Below, piece after piece: positions 58,246 to 64,000 of a stretch of 64,000 nucleotides of DNA. Every line of letters begins with the position of its first letter. Position 1 is the stretch's first letter. Under the pieces are notes generated by a model, which worked only from the letters and a program-made list of their open reading frames with translations, was not told where the DNA came from and ran no database searches. The DNA lies in contig NC_088797.1 of the NCBI RefSeq assembly GCF_011386835.1, forward strand, positions 91,646,264-91,710,263. Reading direction: 5' to 3'. Source of the stretch: Chrysemys picta bellii. Its lineage: Eukaryota; Chordata; Testudines; Emydidae. A program made the translations under genes and the position numbers.

Positions 58246-59201
58246 CAGGGGTCTCAAACTTAAATGACCACGAGGGCCACATGAGGACTAGTGCATTGAA
58301 CCGAGGGCCGCATCACTGACACCCCCCCTCGCTGCCTCTGGCCCCGCCCCCACTCCACCCCTTCCATTAGGCCCCGCCCCTGCCCCACCTCTTCCCACCC
58401 CTTCCCTGCCCCAATCCAACCCCTTCCCCGAAGTCCCCACCCCAACGCTGCCCCCAGGGTGTGCAGAAAGGGTGCAGGGTGCACCAGGGGGCTCAGGGCA
58501 GGGCGTTGGGTGGGGTGCAATAGGGTGAGCGGTGCGGCAGGGGGCTCAGGGCAGGGAGTGCAGGAGGGGTGTGGGATGTGGCAGGGGGCTCAGGGCAGGG
58601 GGTTGGGGTCTGGTATGTGGCAGGGGGCTCAGGGCAGGGGGTTGGGGTGCAGGAGGGATGTGGGATGTGGCAGGGGCCTCAGGGCAGGGAGTTGGGGTGC
58701 AGGGTGCGGGCTCCAGCCCGGCGCCACTTACATAGAGCGGCTCCGGGGTGGCAGCGGTGCACACCGGAGCCAGGGCAGTCTTCCTCCCTGCCTGCCCTGG
58801 CCCCTGGCCCTGCGCTGCTCCGTTCCAGGAAGCAGCTGGAATCCTGTCCCTGCAGTCCCTGGGGGAGGGAGGGGGCTCAGGGTTTTGTGTGTGCGCTGCT
58901 CTTGCCGCTTCTCTAGGTACCTCCCACGAAGCTCCCATTGGCCGCCGTTCCCTGTTCCCGGCCAATGGGAGCTGCGGGGGGCGGTGCCTGGAAGGAGGCA
59001 ATGCAGGAGCCTTCTTCCTCCTTCCCTCTCCCTCGCCCCCGGCCCAAAGGGGCGTGCTGCCAGCCGCTTCAGACAGCGGCGCAGGACTCACAATGCCACA
59101 GGGGGCAATCCTGTGGGTAGGCAGAGGGGCGGGGGTGGGCACGTGGGGAGCCTGGCGGGCCACACGCAAGAGCCGTGCAGGCTGCGTGTTTTAGACCATT
59201 G
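58246..59201. mobile_element. Non-autonomous hAT-like element, 956 bp, GC-rich
   Basis: A perfect 8-bp target duplication cactagag (58238-58245, 59202-59209) flanks the ends caggggtctcaaac and gttttagaccattg (11 of 14 pair). Inside are a C-rich start, a G-rich array (58455-58735) with at least five ggggctcagggcaggg-like cores, and an inverted repeat agctcccattggcc/ggccaatgggagct (about 58930-58972) holding two opposed CCAAT boxes. The long frames are compositional. Confidence 0.92.
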
Positions 59202-59209
59202 CACTAGAG

Positions 59210-59762
59210 TATGCTGTCCTCCAGAATCTGGAATGGAACCAAGTATTCCTGATAGAAAACATTCTTCTGCTGCCTGGCAAAGAGCTGTGAAACCACTGAC
59301 AAAGTGTGTGTCTCATTCCCCTTTCAGGCCTGATCTACATAGAGGATAGTAGCCCACTTCTAGTACCTGTTGGTCTGTTAACTCAAGTGGTAGAGGCATG
59401 TGCTTTGGATTTAAAGATTCCAACTCAGTGTTATGATTTTAGGCCTAGGTATGTTATGGTCTGGAGGGAGCACCTACATAATTTAACATCTAGTCTCCAT
59501 GCCTATGCATTGCTTGCCTCATTGTGGCGAAGGCCAAGAGGGTGTTCATTAACTGAAATGTCTATACACTAGTGACTAGGACTGAGTCTGCTAATTCATA
59601 TCACAACTGAATAGCTGTTAACATAAGATAATAATGTTGACTTGGGTCAGATTTTAACCAGTCTCCTACAGATATTTGACTTCATATCCCATTACTAGGA
59701 GCACTATTTATGGAAGAAAGGACATTTCAGATATCTTCTATTTGGGTTTTTTCTATAACTTA
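59210..59762 (+). other. Intron, nothing recognised
   Basis: No gene or clear repeat in this stretch between two hAT-like elements. Confidence 0.6.
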
Positions 59763-59770
59763 TGCTATAT

Positions 59771-61433
59771 TAGGGGTCGGCAACCTATGGCACGCGTGCC
59801 AAACATGGCACGCGAGCCGATTCTGAGTGGCACGCTGCTGCCCACTGAGAGGAGGAGGGGCGGACGGGCCGGAATGCACTACGCTGTGGGAAGAAGAGGG
59901 GGAGAAGGGAAGCGTGGCTGCCACAGGATCAAGCTTCTGCCTCCTGCCCCCTCAGGGGAGAGCGGTGGGGGGGGTCCCGGCCCCCCGCCCCACTCAGCCC
60001 CCACCCCCCACCCCCAGCCCACTGCTCTCCCCTGCGGGGGCAGGAGGCAGAAGCTTGGTCCTGCGGCAGCCACGCTTCCCTCCTCCCCCGCTTCTTCGCA
60101 CAAAGTGGTGCATTCTGGCCCCTCCTCCTCCCAGAGGAGCAGAGCTGAGCGCAGCGTGCTCACTGCTCTGTAGAGCAGGCAGCGAGAGGTAGGGAAGGCC
60201 CCGGGGGAAGGGGGTGGAACAGGGCATATCCCTCCCAGCCCCCTGCCCTGCACCTCCCCACCCCAACACACACCCATCCCTCTGCCCTGCACCCCCACAG
60301 CCCCATCCCTCTGCCCTGCACCCCCACACACACCCCAGCTCTCTGCCCTGACCTCGAGTTGCCCCCAACACCCCGCCTTCTGCCCTGCATCTCCACACAC
60401 ACCCCAGCCCTCTGCCCTGAATCCCCCCACACACCCAGCCTTGTGCAGGGCACAAGGCTGGGTGTGTGGGGGGGTTCAAGGCAGAGGGTTGGGTGTTGGC
60501 GGGGACTTGAGGTCAGGGCAGAGGGTTGGGTGTGGACGTGAAGGGCACAAGACTGGGTGTGGGGGGGGTTCAGGGCAGAGGGCTGGGGTGTGTGTGGAGG
60601 TGCAGGGCAGAAGGTTGGGTGTTGGGGGCAACTCGAGGTCAGGGCAGAGGGCTGGGGGGTGTGGAGCTGCAGGGCAGAAGGCTGGGGGGGGGTTCAGGGC
60701 GAGGTCAGAGCCCTCTGCCCTGACCTCGAGTCCCCCCCCCAACACCCAGCCTTCTGCCTGTATCTCCACACACACCCCAGCCCTCTGCCCTGAACCCCCC
60801 CCCCAGCCTTCTGCCCTGCAGCTCCACACCCCCCAGCCCTCTGCCCTGACCTCGAGTTGCCCCCAACACCCAACCTTCTGCCCTGCACCTCCACACACAC
60901 TCCAGCCCTCTGCCCTGAACCCCTCCACACCCAGTCTTGTGCCCTTCACGTCCACACACTCCAGCCCTCTGCCCTGACCTCAAGTCCCCGCCAACACCCA
61001 ACCCTCTGCCCAGAACCCCCACACACACCCAGCCTTGTGCCCTGCACCTCCACACACCCCAGCCCTCTGCCCTGACCTCGAGTCCCCCCCAACACCCAGC
61101 CCTCTGCCCTGAACCACCCCACACCCCAGCCCTCTGTCCTGACCTCGTGTCCCCCCCCAACACCCAGCCCTCTGCCCTGAACCCCCCACCCAGCGGGCTG
61201 AGCAGGCTGGCGGCGTAAGATCAGCATTTTAATTTAATTTTAAATGAAGCTTCTTAAACATTTTGAAAACCTTGTTTACTTTACATACAACAATAATTTA
61301 GTTATATAATATACACTTAGAGAGAGACCCCTTCTAAAAAAACATTAAAATGTATTACCGGCACGCGAAACCTTAAATTAAAGTGAATAAATGAAGACTC
61401 GGCACACCACTTCTGAAAGGTTGCCTACCCCTG
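59771..61433. mobile_element. Non-autonomous hAT-like element, copy B of the 31147 family
   Basis: The start taggggtcggcaacctatgg (first base mutated from c) and the end aggttgcctacccctg match the ends of 31147-33039. The target duplication is 7 of 8 (tgctatat 59763-59770, tgctatac 61434-61441). The 3' ~230 bp (61205-61433) is closely similar to the other copy. The interior is a large C-rich/G-rich/C-rich tandem array (60230-61190). Confidence 0.92.
60230..61190. repeat. Inverted tandem array of ~35-bp cagccctctgccctga units
   Basis: Units around ccctctgccctgacctcgag and cagccttctgccctgca are C-rich to about 60447, run in reverse orientation (G-rich) from 60448 to about 60705, then C-rich again to 61190. 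The first switch is a perfect hairpin: cacacccagccttgtgc, agg, then its complement. The second is near 60705-60725. Confidence 0.93.
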
Positions 61434-61441
61434 TGCTATAC

Positions 61442-63636
61442 CAAACAGTCAACATTTTTCTTTCGTTGAAAAAAAAAAGAAACCTTTTTTGTGAAAATAG
61501 CTTTTTGAAGGTACAATAAAGTTGATGAAAGCTATTACTGTTATCACAATCCATTCATATAGTGCTGATTGTCCTATTCCCTGCATTGTAAGTTTAGAAT
61601 CTAAGGCACTTATGTGTAAAACTTCACTGACACAAGAAGTATTGACTTCAATGGGATTACTCACACAGCTTATTCCCATGAGTAAATATTTGCAGGATCA
61701 GGAGGACCTAAATTAATGAGATGAACTTCAAACTTTGCTGGAAATAACATTCTCAAACATAGCAATCTAAGAAACAAGTGGGGGTAGGCACTTATATAGG
61801 ATTAGATTTATGCATTGTGTAAATATAGTGACTTCATTGGAATTACATCTGGGTTCAGTTTGGCTTATCAGCTTTCAGGAGTACTTCTCTTTGCTTTGTT
61901 CATATGGACTCTATACTCAAACCAGGATTTTTGCCACTTCTGGCCAATACGTTATCCCTGCTATTCACAGTTGGCTAAATAGGACATGATGATTCTAACT
62001 GTATAATAGCAAAACTTTTCCTCCACTAAGCCTTCAAAATCCTAAACTAATTCTTTTATCTTTTCAACTTTTATCTGACACTTCTTAATCTTCTGGGAGA
62101 GTTGGAAATGGTTTGCTAGTTACCTCTGTGGTTTTCATTGACTTCATAGGCCACTCCCAAGCTATTGGCAAAGCTTGAAGCCTTTTTTGCAGTGCAGACT
62201 GAGTTAGAAGCAAGTTAACGTCCACTAAAATAATGAAATAGCAGAACTAGGTTATGGAAAAAATGCACTTCAAAAAGGCCATATCTATTACACAAGTTTA
62301 AAGATTTATAAAAAGCACAGTATGGTTTAACTTCTTCCTTACAGATCAAAATAAAACTAGCTGTTCATAGAAGAAGCTAAGAGAAGATTCTGTAGTAGAT
62401 AACCTGCAACACCACTGTTGTTATGGAGAACTCTTAGATTATAAAAGGATTAATTGGTTCCACAGCAAACCGTTTCAGTAAAGAAGCTATGGACAGAATG
62501 GACCATGAAAACTGAAATACCTTTTCACATCACTTTGTCATCAGTTGAGGTACATAAGCAGGGTGTTAGAGAAATTTGTTTTCCCATCCAGCGAAGCATA
62601 AATAGGTGAGGCATCCCAATTGCTTCAATAGGACCACTCATTTTCTTAAAGTTCAGCATCTGTTTAAATGTTCTGCTGGAAAAGGCCTTGCATTGTTCCC
62701 ACGCATACTTAAGGCCCATCATTTTCAGTATTTACTGATTTCCCCCTCTTCCCCCCCCCCAAATCCCTAGGTCTTGAAAAAACCAGTATTCATGGTTTTA
62801 CCAATTATCACCCAAATTTTGGCTCTTTGGGGACCGGGTGCCCCCTTGCAGAGTCCCAACCAGACTTCAGTGTGGACTTCCACTCCCCTCCTGATCCTGG
62901 CCCTTCCGCATGGCCTCGTCCATTTCCTATGCACAATATATGTCCTGTTTGTATTTCAGCATTGTTGCAGAGGGGTTACTTTTCTTTACAGTGAATAATA
63001 CAGGAAATAATAATGAATCCCAAACAATGAAGTTTTAAGCTTAAATTATGTCACTACAGCTGCTTGGATGAAGATGTTTCATTTAAAAGATAATATACTC
63101 CACTGAATTGACCCTAAAATAAAGCATTTATAAGCACAGTATTAAATATGGTTGTAGTAATAATCATTTTTTTTCAGTCTTCTAAGATTAATTATCTTTA
63201 GCTGGCTTCTGTCAAAGCTTTCTCTGATGTAAAACCCAGATTATTTTTTCGAATGTAATTATTTTCTTTAGTGACTCTAGAGCAGCTTGTTACATTGGCA
63301 ACATGGAAGGAATCCACATAGGGTGTACTTTGTTTACTGTCTTTGGCTGGAATGATAGAAGAGGCAGGCAAAATTAATGGGCTGCTTTGTTACCAGAGAA
63401 CTGATTTATTTATACCCCAAACAATGTCAGGGTTTATATTATGCTTTCTAGGACTGGGATTGATTCATGCCAGTATTATTAACAATGTTAAATCTGCTGC
63501 AAGCTGTATTTAGGGCTATATAATTAGTATTTATACACCTGTAGAAACATGTTCTAGGTCCCTGCTTGCAAGGGATGAATACCAGCTGCCCCAAAACTGC
63601 CAGTTTCTCAAGCAGACCAAAAAAGGGTATCAGAGG
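61442..63636 (+). other. PCDH15: PCDH15 intron, no gene seen
   Basis: AT-rich. Short repeat phrases such as tattgacttcaatgggatta (about 61639) are present. No splice-flanked coding segment matches the next PCDH15 exon. Confidence 0.6.
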
Positions 63637-63688
<52 letters not shown>

Positions 63689-63690
63689 TT
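63637..63690. repeat. (TTTC)n microsatellite
   Basis: About 13 tetranucleotide units. The lysine-rich frame on the minus strand is an artefact. Confidence 0.98.
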
Positions 63691-64000
63691 CATATTTGCT
63701 TGTTGTGAGTAAAATTATATGTTTATAATAGCAATACTGCCCTTTTAGTCTTTAAGGTACTGTTGTTAACCACTCAGTTTTGGCAGTATTTAGGACTCAA
63801 GGTGAAACAAATTCTCGGAAAACTGGTAATGGATTGTTTGGGACTGACATTTCTGCAACACCACCACCAATGTTTTACCTTAGTAAATTATTGTAACTAA
63901 CTCTTTAACATTATAATCTGAGTTTAAGGTAGTGTGAAAATCATTATTAATAACATCAAGCTGCTGTGATGTTGTGTGACAACTCTGTAAAAAGGCCAGA
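63691..64000 (+). other. Intron to window end, nothing recognised
   Basis: AT-rich noncoding DNA. Confidence 0.6.

Noticed and set aside
60230..61190. CRISPR-like regular repeats
   Set aside because: Units are adjacent, variable and inverted, without unique spacers, in a vertebrate genome.
58459..61227. Long frames including a 296-codon one
   Set aside because: They arise from G- and C-rich tandem repeats in two hAT-like elements; translations are repeats in every frame.
63448..63693. Lys/Glu/Arg-rich minus-strand frame
   Set aside because: Produced by the TTTC microsatellite.

Overview
The window is vertebrate nuclear DNA, most likely from a turtle. I base this on CR1 LINEs ending in an AATCTATG-type tail, HARBI1-type Harbinger elements, several hAT and Tigger relatives, and an R2/NeSL-type LINE fragment together in a low-density intronic landscape. 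A crocodilian is possible but less likely. There is no bacterial-style gene layout. Nearly all long reading frames belong to transposable elements.

The only host gene I can support is PCDH15 (protocadherin-15) on the + strand. Three small in-phase coding exons are visible at 28205-28324 (40 codons), 50007-50117 (37 codons) and 57699-57869 (57 codons). Each is flanked by AG and GTAAGT, and together they encode most of EC2 and the start of EC3. The intervening introns are about 21.7 kb and 7.6 kb. Positions 1-28204 lie in an upstream intron and 57870-64000 in a downstream intron.

Layout by region. 1-6303: a CR1 LINE split by a complete 5.1-kb hAT transposon (583-5678) with perfect 16-bp inverted ends, a perfect 8-bp target duplication and an uninterrupted 892-codon transposase. 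7413-9542: a Harbinger element whose SANT/Myb gene and DDE transposase converge and overlap, with both 3' ends lost. 10009-10357: a small hAT-derived element whose ends match the big hAT. 12.8-20 kb: decayed LINE and SINE pieces. 20078-25134: a young Ty3/Gypsy-type LTR element (two 897-bp LTRs, 8 differences, 5-bp target duplication) carrying gag-protease and RT-RNase H but no integrase. 28-39 kb: PCDH15 exon, AT microsatellite, hAT remnants, a 1.9-kb hAT-like element with GC-rich arrays, and an old Gypsy element on the minus strand holding a Tigger MITE and a repeat with a hammerhead-like tail. 39-54 kb: mostly intron with scattered ancient repeats, a 106-bp direct duplication bracketing the second exon, and a C-terminal R2/NeSL-like LINE fragment with zinc finger and restriction-like endonuclease. 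54.5-56.8 kb: a three-level nest (Tigger in MITE in CR1). 58-61.5 kb: two more hAT-like elements full of strand-skewed tandem repeats.

The elements do not form a pathway together. Their insertion order can be read from the nesting. The most noteworthy items are the apparently intact hAT, the young integrase-less LTR element, the R2/NeSL-type endonuclease fragment and the GC-rich hAT-like elements that contain large inverted arrays.
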